A stretch of 37,528 bases of DNA from an uncultured Actinomycetes bacterium (lineage in GTDB: Bacteria > Actinomycetota > Thermoleophilia > RBG-16-64-13). The DNA is taken from positions 1-37,528 of the forward strand of contig CAIQPS010000122.1 of assembly GCA_903873715.1 (NCBI GenBank), read 5' to 3'. The notes below the pieces were generated by a model, which did no database searches, was not told where the DNA came from, and saw only the letters and a program-made list of their open reading frames with translations. Below, in pieces: positions 24,209 through 32,142 of the stretch; position 1 is the first letter of the stretch; the number at the start of each line of letters is the position of its first letter. Position numbers and translations under genes: made by a program.

Positions 24209-25660
24209 ATGCTTCGCCGGGTGACAGCCCTCTTGATGCCCTTTCGGCGCGTAGCCGCCGTGACCGTCGCCGTGGTGTTCTTCGGCGCGGCCGGCCTGGC
24301 CGCGGCCGGGCTCGCGGTGACGTCCTGCGGGTCGCAGGCCCCGGCCGGGACCACGGGCGCCACCGGCACCGTGACGTCCGCGGCGACCGCCACGACCGGG
24401 GCTGCCACTTCCGGCGCCACCTCGACCACCGCGGCTGCCACCTCGACCACCGCAGCCGCCGCCACCGTCGCCTCCGTCGCCTCCGGGCCCGCCACTGCTG
24501 CGGACGCCGGCGCCGTCCTCTTCGACGCCACGAAGGTCCACACCATCAGCGTGACCTTCTCCCAGACCGACTACGACGCCATGATCGCCGCCTACAAGAC
24601 CGACGGCACCAAGGAGTGGATCTCCGCCACGGTCACCATCGACGGGCAGACCTTCCAGGACGTGGGCATGCGGCTCAAGGGCAATTCCTCCCTGCGCGGC
24701 TTGGCGAACGGGCGCAACAAGGGCCCGGGCGGCACGGTCTCGGCCACGGAACCGCAGGGTCTGCCGTGGCTCATCCGCCTCGACAAGAACGTGGAAGGGC
24801 AGAACTACGACGGCATCACCGATATCGTGGTGCGGTCGAACAACTCGGCCACCTCGCTCAACGAAGCCGTGTCGCTCGAGCTGCTCCAGCAGGCCGGACT
24901 GGCCTCCGAGCGGGCGATCGCGGTGAAGTTCACGGTCAACGGCGGCACGGCCAAGCTCCGCCTGGCCACCGAGTTGCCCGACGACACCTGGATGGCCGAA
25001 CACTTCTCGGCCACCGGCGCCCTCTACAAGGCCGAAGCCAGCGGCGACTACAGCTATCGTGGCACCGATCCCGAGAGTTACACCGACGTCTTCGACCAGG
25101 AGGCGGGCAAGGACAACACCGACCTCACCCCGCTCATCCAGTTCCTCGATTTCGTCAACAACTCCGACGACGCCACCTTCAACAGCACCCTCGCCGACAA
25201 GCTCGACGTCGATGCCCTCGCCACCTATCTGGCGATGGAGGAACTCATCGGCAACTTCGACGACATCGACGGCCCCGGCAACAACTCCTACCTCTACTAC
25301 GACGCCGAAACCGGAAAGTTCACCGTCGTCCCCTGGGACCACAACCTGGCCTTCGGCGGGATGGGCGGCGGGAATCCGGGCGGCGGAGCGCCGGCAGCGG
25401 CCGGTGGCGACACCCAGGCCCGCGGCCCCCGCGGCAAGACCAACCGCCTCGTCCAGCGTTTCCACGCCAATGCGGAGTTCGAGGCCCTGTACCAGGAGAA
25501 GCTCGCCGATCTGCAGGCGACGCTCTACGAGAGCGGCGCCGCATCGGACATCCTCGACACGTGGGTGCAGGTGTTGAAGACCCAGGCATCGGACCTGGTC
25601 GACACGGCGACCATCGACTCCGAAGCCGCGAAGATATCCGCGTACTTCCAAGCCGGATAG
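24209..25660 (+). CDS. CotH-family secreted kinase-like lipoprotein
   Basis: A 483-residue exported protein: lipobox VTSC (C40), long Thr/Ala/Ser linker (about 44-95), then a CotH domain. Family landmarks are FSQTDYDAMI, MRLKGNSS (M154-S161, with K157 a probable nucleotide contact), LPWLIRLDKN, SLNEAVSLELLQQAGL, ELIGNFDDIDG (D351) and VVPWDHNLAFGG (D377, N379). The two aspartates match the positions known to be needed in Bacillus CotH, an atypical kinase that phosphorylates spore-coat proteins. The protein is predicted to act outside the membrane. It is followed 13 bases later by the beta-helix gene. This organism need not sporulate: CotH proteins are widespread in non-sporulating bacteria. 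Substrates are unknown; the adjacent surface proteins are candidates. Confidence 0.93.
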   Translation: MLRRVTALLMPFRRVAAVTVAVVFFGAAGLAAAGLAVTSCGSQAPAGTTGATGTVTSAATATTGAATSGATSTTAAATSTTAAAATVASVASGPATAADAGAVLFDATKVHTISVTFSQTDYDAMIAAYKTDGTKEWISATVTIDGQTFQDVGMRLKGNSSLRGLANGRNKGPGGTVSATEPQGLPWLIRLDKNVEGQNYDGITDIVVRSNNSATSLNEAVSLELLQQAGLASERAIAVKFTVNGGTAKLRLATELPDDTWMAEHFSATGALYKAEASGDYSYRGTDPESYTDVFDQEAGKDNTDLTPLIQFLDFVNNSDDATFNSTLADKLDVDALATYLAMEELIGNFDDIDGPGNNSYLYYDAETGKFTVVPWDHNLAFGGMGGGNPGGGAPAAAGGDTQARGPRGKTNRLVQRFHANAEFEALYQEKLADLQATLYESGAASDILDTWVQVLKTQASDLVDTATIDSEAAKISAYFQAG

Positions 25661-25673
25661 ACTGCAGGGGACC

Positions 25674-26723
25674 ATGAGACGCAGATCCAACAAGAGAGAC
25701 ATGATCGCGCTGGTGATAGCGCTGGCGCTGGTCGTCGCCGCGATCGTCACCACGGGTTTCTTCTACCACGCGCCGAGTGCGGCAGAGCCGGTGTCGGCAG
25801 CCGTGCTGGAAGCGGCGGTGTCCGACACCGAGGATGCATACGCCAAAGGCGTGGTGGACATCGACCTGTCCGACCTCGGTTCCCTGGACACCGACAGCGT
25901 GTCCGTCAATGACGGCACCCTCGAGATCGGGTCCGCGGGGGTGTACCGGCTCACCGGCAGCCTCACCGGCCAGATAGAGGTCAACACCAAGGGCAAGGTC
26001 TACCTGGAACTCGACGGTGTCAGCGTGACCAGCCCGTCGGGCCCGGCGCTGCTGGTGAAGAGCGCCAAGAAGCTAACCCTGGTCCTCACCGAGGGCAGCA
26101 CCAACACCCTGGCCGACACGGCCGGCGGCGACGCCGACTCCGCGACACTGAGCAGCAACGACTCGCTGTATTTCACGGGGGCGGGCAGCCTCACCGTGAC
26201 CGGCAACAACAGCGAAGGCATCGCCAGCGACGACGCCATCGTCATCCAGAACGGCACCATCGTGGTCACCGCAGCGGGCGATGGCCTCGCGGCCAACGAC
26301 GACATCACCATCAACGGCGGCGACATCAGCGTGACGGCCAAGGGCGACGGGCTCGACTCCAACGGAACGGTGCACGTGAACAGCGGCACCCTGGCCGCGT
26401 TCGGAGGCACTGCTCAGGGCGAGGGCGGCGTGGACGTGCGCGGCGACTTCGTGATCACCGGCGGGACGGTCGTGGCCTGCGGCAACCTCATGGCCGCCCT
26501 GGCGGACGATTCCCGGCAGACCTCCGTCTACGTGACCTCGGCGGCCGTGCAGGCGGCCGGGACGGCCGTGAGTCTCCAGCGGGACGGCGAAGAGGTCTTC
26601 GTCTTCACGCCGGGCGTCGCGTATGAGAACGTTCTCGTCAGTTCGGCCGATCTCACCAGCGGCGTCACCTACCAAGCGTACCTGGGCGGCAAGGCCGGCA
26701 ATCTGGTGCTGGCCTCGAGGTGA
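25674..26723 (+). CDS. Cthe_2159-type carbohydrate-binding beta-helix protein, membrane anchored
   Basis: A 349-residue protein with an N-terminal signal anchor (about residues 10-29, IALVIALALVVAAIVTTGFF) and a right-handed beta-helix of the Cthe_2159 family (often called carbohydrate-binding domain-containing). Repeating rungs such as LEIGSAGVYRLTGSL, IVIQNGTIVVTAAGDGLAANDDITINGGDI and GDGLDSNGTVHVNSG are plain. The founding member binds acidic polysaccharide (polygalacturonate). The C-terminus has the family-typical VSSADLTSGVTYQAYLGG. A weak SD, CAGGGG, precedes the ATG. It sits between cotH and the VTC polymerase, so it may be a kinase target or surface anchor of the system. Confidence 0.9.
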   Translation: MRRRSNKRDMIALVIALALVVAAIVTTGFFYHAPSAAEPVSAAVLEAAVSDTEDAYAKGVVDIDLSDLGSLDTDSVSVNDGTLEIGSAGVYRLTGSLTGQIEVNTKGKVYLELDGVSVTSPSGPALLVKSAKKLTLVLTEGSTNTLADTAGGDADSATLSSNDSLYFTGAGSLTVTGNNSEGIASDDAIVIQNGTIVVTAAGDGLAANDDITINGGDISVTAKGDGLDSNGTVHVNSGTLAAFGGTAQGEGGVDVRGDFVITGGTVVACGNLMAALADDSRQTSVYVTSAAVQAAGTAVSLQRDGEEVFVFTPGVAYENVLVSSADLTSGVTYQAYLGGKAGNLVLASR

Positions 26724-26727
26724 TGAG

Positions 26728-27750
26728 ATGAGCGAGCCCGTCACGACCGCCCCGCCCAACCTGCACATAAGCGTCACCAGCCGGGAGTCCTCGGCGCCGC
26801 GCCTGCGCGAGCGGGTGGAGCAGAAGTTCTTCATCCGGCCCGACCGCATGGACCTGGCCATGAGCCTGCTCTTCCGCGTGTGCCGGCGCGACCCCGAGTT
26901 CCCCGACGGGCAGGTCAACAGCCTCTACTTCGACACCTACGACCTCGATGAGCACCTGCGCTCCGACGCCGGAGACTCCGACAAGGACAAGATCCGCATC
27001 CGCTGGTACGGCGAGGAGTTCGACCCGCACAGGCGCGCGGCGGCGGGCGGCGCGGACCCCGGCCGCATCGGCGCCGAGGCGGCGCCCTCGGGCACCGGCA
27101 CCGGCAACACCGGCACCGCCGCAGTCCCCGAGACCATCAGGGTCTGGCTGGAACGCAAGACCCGGCGCGGATTCGCCTCCACCAAGCAGCGGGTGGCCGT
27201 GCCCGTCCCCACCTCGGCGCTGGACCACTCCGTGCTGAGCAGGGGCATCGTGGCGCCCGGGCTGCTCGTGTCCACCATGGCCGGGTTCGGCTTCTTCCCG
27301 CCCAAGGCGCGGTTCTGCCCGGTCATCGCCATCTCGTACTCGCGGTACCGCTTCGTGGAGCCGGTCACCGGCTTCCGCATCTCCATCGACTGGCGCATCC
27401 GGTCGTCCATGGTGATGCCGGGGCTGGGCCGGGGCGAGCGGGGGCTCGGACTGCCGGGTGCGATCGTAGAGGTGAAGGGCAGCCGGTTCGACATGCCGCC
27501 GGCGCTGCGGGCCCTGGCGGAGATCGGCTCGTCGTGGACGCGCTACTCGAAGTATTCGTCCAGCATCGACGCCCACGCCGCCGACCTGGGCAGCGTGTCG
27601 CGCACCTGGCCGACCGGCGTGATGGAGCGGGAGCCCGGACATATCGGCTGGGTGCCGGTGGCGGTGGCGAGCGGGGAAATGGAGCGCAATCTGGCCGCGG
27701 GATGGGCCGGTGTGTCGGGGGAGACTCTGGAACTGGATAGCGAGGGATGA
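26728..27750 (+). CDS. VTC-domain polyphosphate polymerase
   Basis: A 340-residue soluble protein of the VTC/CYTH-like triphosphate-tunnel fold, related to the catalytic domain of yeast Vtc4 that makes polyphosphate from ATP. Basic and acidic tunnel residues are visible: VEQKFFI near residue 32, the SLYFDT strand, KIRIRWYG, VWLERKTRRGF, an arginine-rich YSRYRFVEP, ISIDWRI, VEVKG (E248, K250) and the final YSKYSSS (K275). A Gly/Ala/Thr-rich insert interrupts residues about 100-130. The chosen ATG at 26728 follows GAGGTG; longer frames start inside the preceding gene. The stop overlaps the next gene in an ATGA. The enzyme lacks membrane segments, so the adjacent DUF4956 protein is its likely membrane partner. 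Confidence 0.92.
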   Translation: MSEPVTTAPPNLHISVTSRESSAPRLRERVEQKFFIRPDRMDLAMSLLFRVCRRDPEFPDGQVNSLYFDTYDLDEHLRSDAGDSDKDKIRIRWYGEEFDPHRRAAAGGADPGRIGAEAAPSGTGTGNTGTAAVPETIRVWLERKTRRGFASTKQRVAVPVPTSALDHSVLSRGIVAPGLLVSTMAGFGFFPPKARFCPVIAISYSRYRFVEPVTGFRISIDWRIRSSMVMPGLGRGERGLGLPGAIVEVKGSRFDMPPALRALAEIGSSWTRYSKYSSSIDAHAADLGSVSRTWPTGVMEREPGHIGWVPVAVASGEMERNLAAGWAGVSGETLELDSEG

Positions 27751-28424
27751 CCATGTGGCAGAACGTAGTGTCGGTGTGGCAAGGGATGCAATCCAACCTT
27801 GGTTGGACCGAGGCGCTGATAGCGCTGGGGTTCTCCGTGGTCTTCTCCCTGATCGTGTACTTCATGTACCAGCTGTTCTACGGCTCGCGGCATATCGGTG
27901 CCGGCGTGCAAAGGATGTTCCTGCTCGGCGGCCCGGCCATCACCGTGCTTTTCCTGGGCATCCAGACGTCCATCCCTCTGTCCCTGGGTCTGCTGGGCGC
28001 CCTCTCCTTCGTGCGCTTCCGCACCCCGGTGAAGGACCCAGCTGAGATCGGCTTCCTGCTGGTGCTCATCGCGTGCTCCATCGGGGCGTCGTCCGGCAAC
28101 TTCATGTTGATAATGCTGCTGCTCGTGGCGGTGTTCGTGATCCTTCTGGTCAAGTGGTTCCTGCGCGACCGTGCGGCGGTCGGAGCCAGGGGCAGCCTGA
28201 TGCTCTCGGTGGACCAGGCCGAGTTCGACAAGCTCGAACAGGGCATCAAGGAGTTCCTCGCCGGCCGGCTCAAAGGCCTCAGCCTCGAGTCGATGTCGGT
28301 GGTGGACGGCAGGGTGAACCTGCAGTACCAGTACAGACAACAGGCGGCCTTCGATTGGACCGGGTTCGCGAGCGATCTCAACCGGTCGACGGCGCCCACG
28401 ACAGTGGAGATATTCGTCGGATGA
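27747..28424 (+). CDS. DUF4956 membrane protein
   Basis: A 225-residue protein with about four transmembrane segments in its first 140 residues and a cytoplasmic ferredoxin-like C-terminal domain. The family signature LGALSFVRFRTPVKDPAEIGFLL (about 90-112) is intact. DUF4956 genes commonly neighbour VTC-domain genes; a membrane partner or polyphosphate channel is suspected but unproven. The gene overlaps both neighbours by four bases (ATGA), so translation is tightly coupled with the VTC polymerase and the following beta-helix lipoprotein. Confidence 0.93.
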   Translation: MTMWQNVVSVWQGMQSNLGWTEALIALGFSVVFSLIVYFMYQLFYGSRHIGAGVQRMFLLGGPAITVLFLGIQTSIPLSLGLLGALSFVRFRTPVKDPAEIGFLLVLIACSIGASSGNFMLIMLLLVAVFVILLVKWFLRDRAAVGARGSLMLSVDQAEFDKLEQGIKEFLAGRLKGLSLESMSVVDGRVNLQYQYRQQAAFDWTGFASDLNRSTAPTTVEIFVG

Positions 28425-30406
28425 ACAAGAAGATACTGACGGCCGCCGTGGCCGTCGCGCTGGTGCCCTCACTGGCGCTCGGCACGGTGGCCTGCTCCAG
28501 CGCGGGAACAGCCAGTGCGGTCACGGTGATCGGGCAGAACGGATCGACCGCAAGCGGGTCGGCCGGGGCCACGACCGCCGTGTCCACCAGTGGCTCGGCG
28601 TCCACCGCGGGCAGCTCGTCCGGTAGCTCGTCGGGCGCGAGCACGAGCGCCGCGGTGGCGACCGAAGCCCTCGCCGCGAGCCACAAGACCGAGGACACCG
28701 AGACCACCTACGACGCCGCGAGCGCCTATCAGGTCACGCTCAACGGCGACTCGATCGGCTTCACCGGCACCGGCGCCACCGTTGACGGCAGCACCATCAC
28801 CATCACCCAGCCGGGCGTCTACGTCATCAGCGGTACGCTGAGCGACGGCCAGATCCGCGTGGACACCAGCGTCGGTGGGAACGTGCGCCTCGTGCTGAAC
28901 GGCGCGGACATCACGTGTTCCATCAGCGCCCCCATCTACATCAAGAACGCCGACAAGACCATCATCACCCTGGCCGACGGCACCCAGAACAAGGTCACCG
29001 ACGGCACCACCTACAAGGTCGAAGACTCCCAGTCGAACGAGCCCGACGCGGCGGTGTTCAGCAAGGACGACCTCACCATCAACGGATCCGGCTCCCTGAC
29101 GGTGAAGGCCAGCTATAAGGACGGCATCTGCAGCACCAACGACCTGCGCATCACCGGCGGCACCATCACCGTGGATGCCGCGAACGACGCCATCAAGGGC
29201 AAGGACAGCGTCGGCGTCAAGGCAGGCACCCTCGTCCTGACGGCAGGCGCGGACGGCCTCCAGTCAAGTAACGACACCGAGGCCGACAAGGGCTATATCG
29301 CCATCGAGGGCGGGACGTTCACCATCACCTCCGGCGGCGACGCCCTGCAGGCCCAGACCACGCTCGCTGTGGCAGGCGGCGAGTTCACCATCACCACGGG
29401 TGGCGGCAGCGCCAACGGCAAGCAGCACAGCCAGCAGCAGTTCGGCGGCCCCGGCCAGAACAACACCACCACCAGCGCCGACTCGACCGGCACCTCCGAC
29501 AGCGCCAAGGGCCTCAAGGGCACCGGCGGCGTGTTCGTGACCGGCGGCACCATCACCATCGACGCGGCCGACGACTCGGTGCACTCCAACGGCACCGTGA
29601 AGATCGCGGCCGGCACTCTCAACCTCAAGACCGGCGACGACGGCATCCACGCGGACGCGACCATCCAGATCGACGGCGGCGACATCACCATCGCCCAGTC
29701 GTACGAAGGTATCGAGGCGGCCGTCGAGACCATCAACGGCGGGACCATCCACCTGACCTCCAGCGACGACGGCATCAACGTGGCCGGCGGCAACGACAGC
29801 TCGGCCAACAACAACGACCCGTTCGCGGCCAATATGAGCAACCAGTTGTTCATCAACGGTGGCTACATCTCGATCGATGCGGGCGGCGACGGCGTGGACT
29901 GCAACGGCCCGGTGGTCATGACCGACGGCACCGTGATCGTCAACGGCCCCACCAACAACGGCAACGGCGCCCTCGACTACGGACAGCAGTTCAAAGTCAC
30001 CGGCGGGACCATCGTGGCGGTGGGCAGTTCCGGCATGGCGGAGGTCCCGAGCGAGGATTCCAGCCTCTGCTCCATCATGGTCAACTTCGACTCGGCGCAG
30101 CAGGCCGGCACCCTGGTGCACATCGCCACCGCGGACGGCCAGGAGATCGTCACCGTGGCGCCGAGCAAGCAGTTCCAGTCGATCGTGGTGACCTCAGCGG
30201 CCATCAAGCAGGGCACGAGCTACAAAGTGTCACTGGGCGGCTCGTACTCCGGCGGCACGGCGAAGGACACGGTCATGACCGGCGGCTCGTACTCCGGCGG
30301 CACCGACTATGCCACGCTCGCGGTTCAGAGCATCTTGACCACTTCCGGCCAGACCGGCGGCTTCGGCGGCCCTGGCGGCGGCGGGCGCAAGCGGCCCGGC
30401 GGTTGA
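28421..30406 (+). CDS. Large Cthe_2159-type beta-helix lipoprotein
   Basis: A 661-residue surface lipoprotein: lipobox TVAC (C25), Ser/Thr/Gly/Ala linker (26-80), then a long beta-helix of the Cthe_2159 carbohydrate-binding family with many rungs (for example GSLTVKASYKDGICSTNDLRITGG and DDGIHADATIQIDGGDI). A Gln/Ser/Thr-rich loop lies near residues 330-360. The C-terminal region carries a family-typical segment (VVTSAAIKQGTSYKVSLGG), then a duplicated GGSYSGGT and a Gly/Arg/Lys tail. The ATG at 28421 overlaps the DUF4956 stop (ATGA); the open frame further upstream is out-of-frame coding DNA of that gene. It is the last and largest gene of the operon and the probable surface product of the system. 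Confidence 0.92.
   Translation: MNKKILTAAVAVALVPSLALGTVACSSAGTASAVTVIGQNGSTASGSAGATTAVSTSGSASTAGSSSGSSSGASTSAAVATEALAASHKTEDTETTYDAASAYQVTLNGDSIGFTGTGATVDGSTITITQPGVYVISGTLSDGQIRVDTSVGGNVRLVLNGADITCSISAPIYIKNADKTIITLADGTQNKVTDGTTYKVEDSQSNEPDAAVFSKDDLTINGSGSLTVKASYKDGICSTNDLRITGGTITVDAANDAIKGKDSVGVKAGTLVLTAGADGLQSSNDTEADKGYIAIEGGTFTITSGGDALQAQTTLAVAGGEFTITTGGGSANGKQHSQQQFGGPGQNNTTTSADSTGTSDSAKGLKGTGGVFVTGGTITIDAADDSVHSNGTVKIAAGTLNLKTGDDGIHADATIQIDGGDITIAQSYEGIEAAVETINGGTIHLTSSDDGINVAGGNDSSANNNDPFAANMSNQLFINGGYISIDAGGDGVDCNGPVVMTDGTVIVNGPTNNGNGALDYGQQFKVTGGTIVAVGSSGMAEVPSEDSSLCSIMVNFDSAQQAGTLVHIATADGQEIVTVAPSKQFQSIVVTSAAIKQGTSYKVSLGGSYSGGTAKDTVMTGGSYSGGTDYATLAVQSILTTSGQTGGFGGPGGGGRKRPGG
30236..30303 (+). 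repeat. In-frame 23-base direct repeat near the end of the large beta-helix gene
   Basis: The 23-base unit encoding GGSYSGGT occurs at 30236-30258 and 30281-30303, a 45-base (15-codon) period. Confidence 0.8.
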
Positions 30407-30473
30407 TGAGATAGACCCCCGCCGGTGAGCGGCGCGCCCGAAGCGGCGCCCCGGGCCCGGCTCAGACCGAGAC

Positions 30474-30896
30474 CTACCGTGGCCGGCGCTTCGCGCGTCC
30501 TATCAGGGATGCGACCGAGGCGCCGGCCATTCCACCTATGAAGGTCATGGCGAAGAACAACGCCCCGATGAAGGCCTGCTGCGCCGCCCCGGAGTAGTCT
30601 GCGAACGGCGGATCGATACCGCCCCACACCCCGAACACTAGCCCCAGCGCCGCGCCGAACGCCAGCCCGTGCCACCACTCGGGCCTCGGCCGGCTGAGGA
30701 GTTCGAACACCAGCGGCCCCAGCACCGGAGTGACGACCCACGGGATCAGCCACCAGTCGTTCGCCAGCGGTGCGAAGACGAAGTAGACCGCCAGCGGGAT
30801 AGCCACGGCGGCTGCGCCGGCCAGTGCCGCCCAGACGACGCGGCCGCCCGGAGGAGCGCCGCTGCGCCCTCGCGCCGCCGGCCCCTCGCGGCTCAT
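30474..30896 (-). CDS. Small four-helix membrane protein
   Basis: A 140-residue membrane protein with four predicted transmembrane helices (starting near residues 22, 50, 78 and 108), a Gly/Arg-rich cytoplasmic N-terminus and a basic C-terminal tail. Gly/Ala-rich helices (FGAALGLVFGVWGG and GGMAGASVASLIG) suggest tight packing. No family is recognised. Its ATG overlaps the stop of the upstream lipoprotein-like gene (ATGA), so the two form an operon. Longer upstream frames are inside that gene and unlikely. Confidence 0.75.
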   Translation of the reverse strand: MSREGPAARGRSGAPPGGRVVWAALAGAAAVAIPLAVYFVFAPLANDWWLIPWVVTPVLGPLVFELLSRPRPEWWHGLAFGAALGLVFGVWGGIDPPFADYSGAAQQAFIGALFFAMTFIGGMAGASVASLIGRAKRRPR

Positions 30897-31567
30897 GCGT
30901 ACCCACCCCGCGCCTCCGGCATCGCCTTGTACTCCGGAGTGTTCTCCACCGCCCTCATCACCTTCCCGAACCACTCCCGCAACGCGTTCGCCGCGGCTAC
31001 GCTCGAGAAGTTGTCGTCGGTCCAGTAGATGTCCTTGACGAGTCCATGCGCGACCACCTGCAGGTGGTATCTGGTGGTCGGGCTCACCATCTGCTCGACG
31101 CCCGGCTCGGTCACGTCGGCATACGGCGGGTCGAACCGATCGGGATAGCTGAAGGGATCAAGGGCGCGGAGATCCTGGTACAGCGATTCCAGCTCGGCGG
31201 CGCCGAGCACCAGGTGGGCTGTCGCCGTCGGCGGTTCGCCGGAGACCAAATCCTTGGTGAAGGTGCCGGCCGAGGTGTCCAGGATGTTCATCCGCGCGAC
31301 GCCCCATTCGGCCACCATGCTGAAGTCGGCGGGCATCTGGGCGGGCAGTGCGGGTTCGTGTGCCTCGGGCCCCGTGGATGCGGTGGTCGCCGGCGGCGCC
31401 GACGTGGAAGTCACGGGGTCGGTGGGGCTCACTGAGTCGGTTGAACTGGTGGTGCTCGTCGCTCGCTCGCACCCCAGGGTCGACGACAGTGCCACGACCG
31501 CGATGATCGCCACGGCCACGACACCCGCCGTGATGAAGAGGCTGTTCCGAGTCCATCTACGACCCAC
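30893..31567 (-). CDS. Exported protein of unknown function
   Basis: A 224-residue protein with a signal anchor (residues 9-32), a cysteine (C33, imperfect lipobox TLGC), a Thr/Ser/Pro linker (about 36-70) and a soluble domain of about 150 residues (FSMVAEWGVARMNILDTSAGTFTKDL, YHLQVVAHGLVKDIYW). The start is GTG, with AGGAGGT six bases upstream. The domain resembles small lipoproteins of the kind annotated as hypothetical in actinobacteria; no motif allows a function. It is coupled to the downstream membrane protein and divergent from the DUF4258 gene. Confidence 0.75.
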   Translation of the reverse strand: MGRRWTRNSLFITAGVVAVAIIAVVALSSTLGCERATSTTSSTDSVSPTDPVTSTSAPPATTASTGPEAHEPALPAQMPADFSMVAEWGVARMNILDTSAGTFTKDLVSGEPPTATAHLVLGAAELESLYQDLRALDPFSYPDRFDPPYADVTEPGVEQMVSPTTRYHLQVVAHGLVKDIYWTDDNFSSVAAANALREWFGKVMRAVENTPEYKAMPEARGGYA

Positions 31568-31633
31568 GTACGACCTCCTGTCTATGCGCCATCGTACAAC
31601 CTTCGGTGGATGTCAGAAGAAGTCGGCAGACGA

Positions 31634-31639
31634 TAAGTT
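31634..31639 (+). promoter_or_regulatory. -10 box TAAGTT of a likely leaderless gene (DUF4258)
   Basis: TAAGTT ends six bases before the ATG at 31646, and no ribosome binding site is present. Confidence 0.45.
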
Positions 31640-31645
31640 CCCCGC

Positions 31646-31906
31646 ATGAGCGAGCCCCGACTGAGACTGAGCCTTCATGCGCAGGACGTCCTGCGGGAGC
31701 GATGCATTCCCGAGGGCTGGGTCTGGCGTGTGGTCACCTCACCGGAGATGACGCTCGCTGACGCCCGCGACCCGCACTTGATCCATGCGCTTGCCAGGAT
31801 CCCAGAGAACGAGGGCCGCGTCCTGAGGGTGATCTATAATCCCGATGTGGGATCCATCCGAGTTGTGACGGCTTTCTTCGATCGCACAATGAGAGGGAAG
31901 CTATGA
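31646..31906 (+). CDS. DUF4258 protein (toxin-like)
   Basis: An 86-residue protein matching the DUF4258 pattern: RLSLHAQDVLRERCIPEGWVWRVVTSPE, then a RVLRVIYNP strand and VTAFFDRTMRGKL at the end. DUF4258 is a small RelE-like/BrnT-like fold often paired with a small antitoxin-like gene. It overlaps the following DUF2283 gene by four bases (ATGA). It is probably leaderless. A toxin role is by family context only. Confidence 0.85.
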   Translation: MSEPRLRLSLHAQDVLRERCIPEGWVWRVVTSPEMTLADARDPHLIHALARIPENEGRVLRVIYNPDVGSIRVVTAFFDRTMRGKL

Positions 31907-32103
31907 GAGTCAGTTTTGACGAGCAGGCCGACGCGCTCTACCTGCGTCTGGACGAGTCCGAGATCGTGGAGTCCGAGGAGATCCGGCCGGGGGTCGTCCT
32001 TGATCTCGACGCCAGGGGTGAGATCGTCGGCATAGAGATCCTCCGCGTGGGCGAGCGTCTCCCGACCGCTGAGCTCAAGCGGATGGAGTTCGACCTGGTC
32101 TAG
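31903..32103 (+). CDS. DUF2283 protein (antitoxin-like)
   Basis: A 66-residue protein of the DUF2283 family: VSFDEQADALYLRLDE, then EEIRPGVVLDLDARGEIVGIEIL, a plain match. DUF2283 proteins commonly accompany DUF4258 genes and are suspected antitoxins, although they lack a DNA-binding domain, so repression of the pair must come from elsewhere. It is translationally coupled to the upstream gene. Confidence 0.9.
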   Translation: MRVSFDEQADALYLRLDESEIVESEEIRPGVVLDLDARGEIVGIEILRVGERLPTAELKRMEFDLV

Positions 32104-32142
32104 CGCCGGCCGGAACCGGAAGGCCTACGCCGCGCGCCCCAC

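Noticed and set aside
24209-25660. CotH taken as evidence of endospore formation
   Set aside because: CotH and SpoIID families are widespread in non-sporulating bacteria, and no other sporulation gene is visible here.
24182-25753. 523-codon minus-strand frame opposite cotH
   Set aside because: Gly/Val/Arg-rich shadow with no motif; the sense strand encodes a clear CotH protein.
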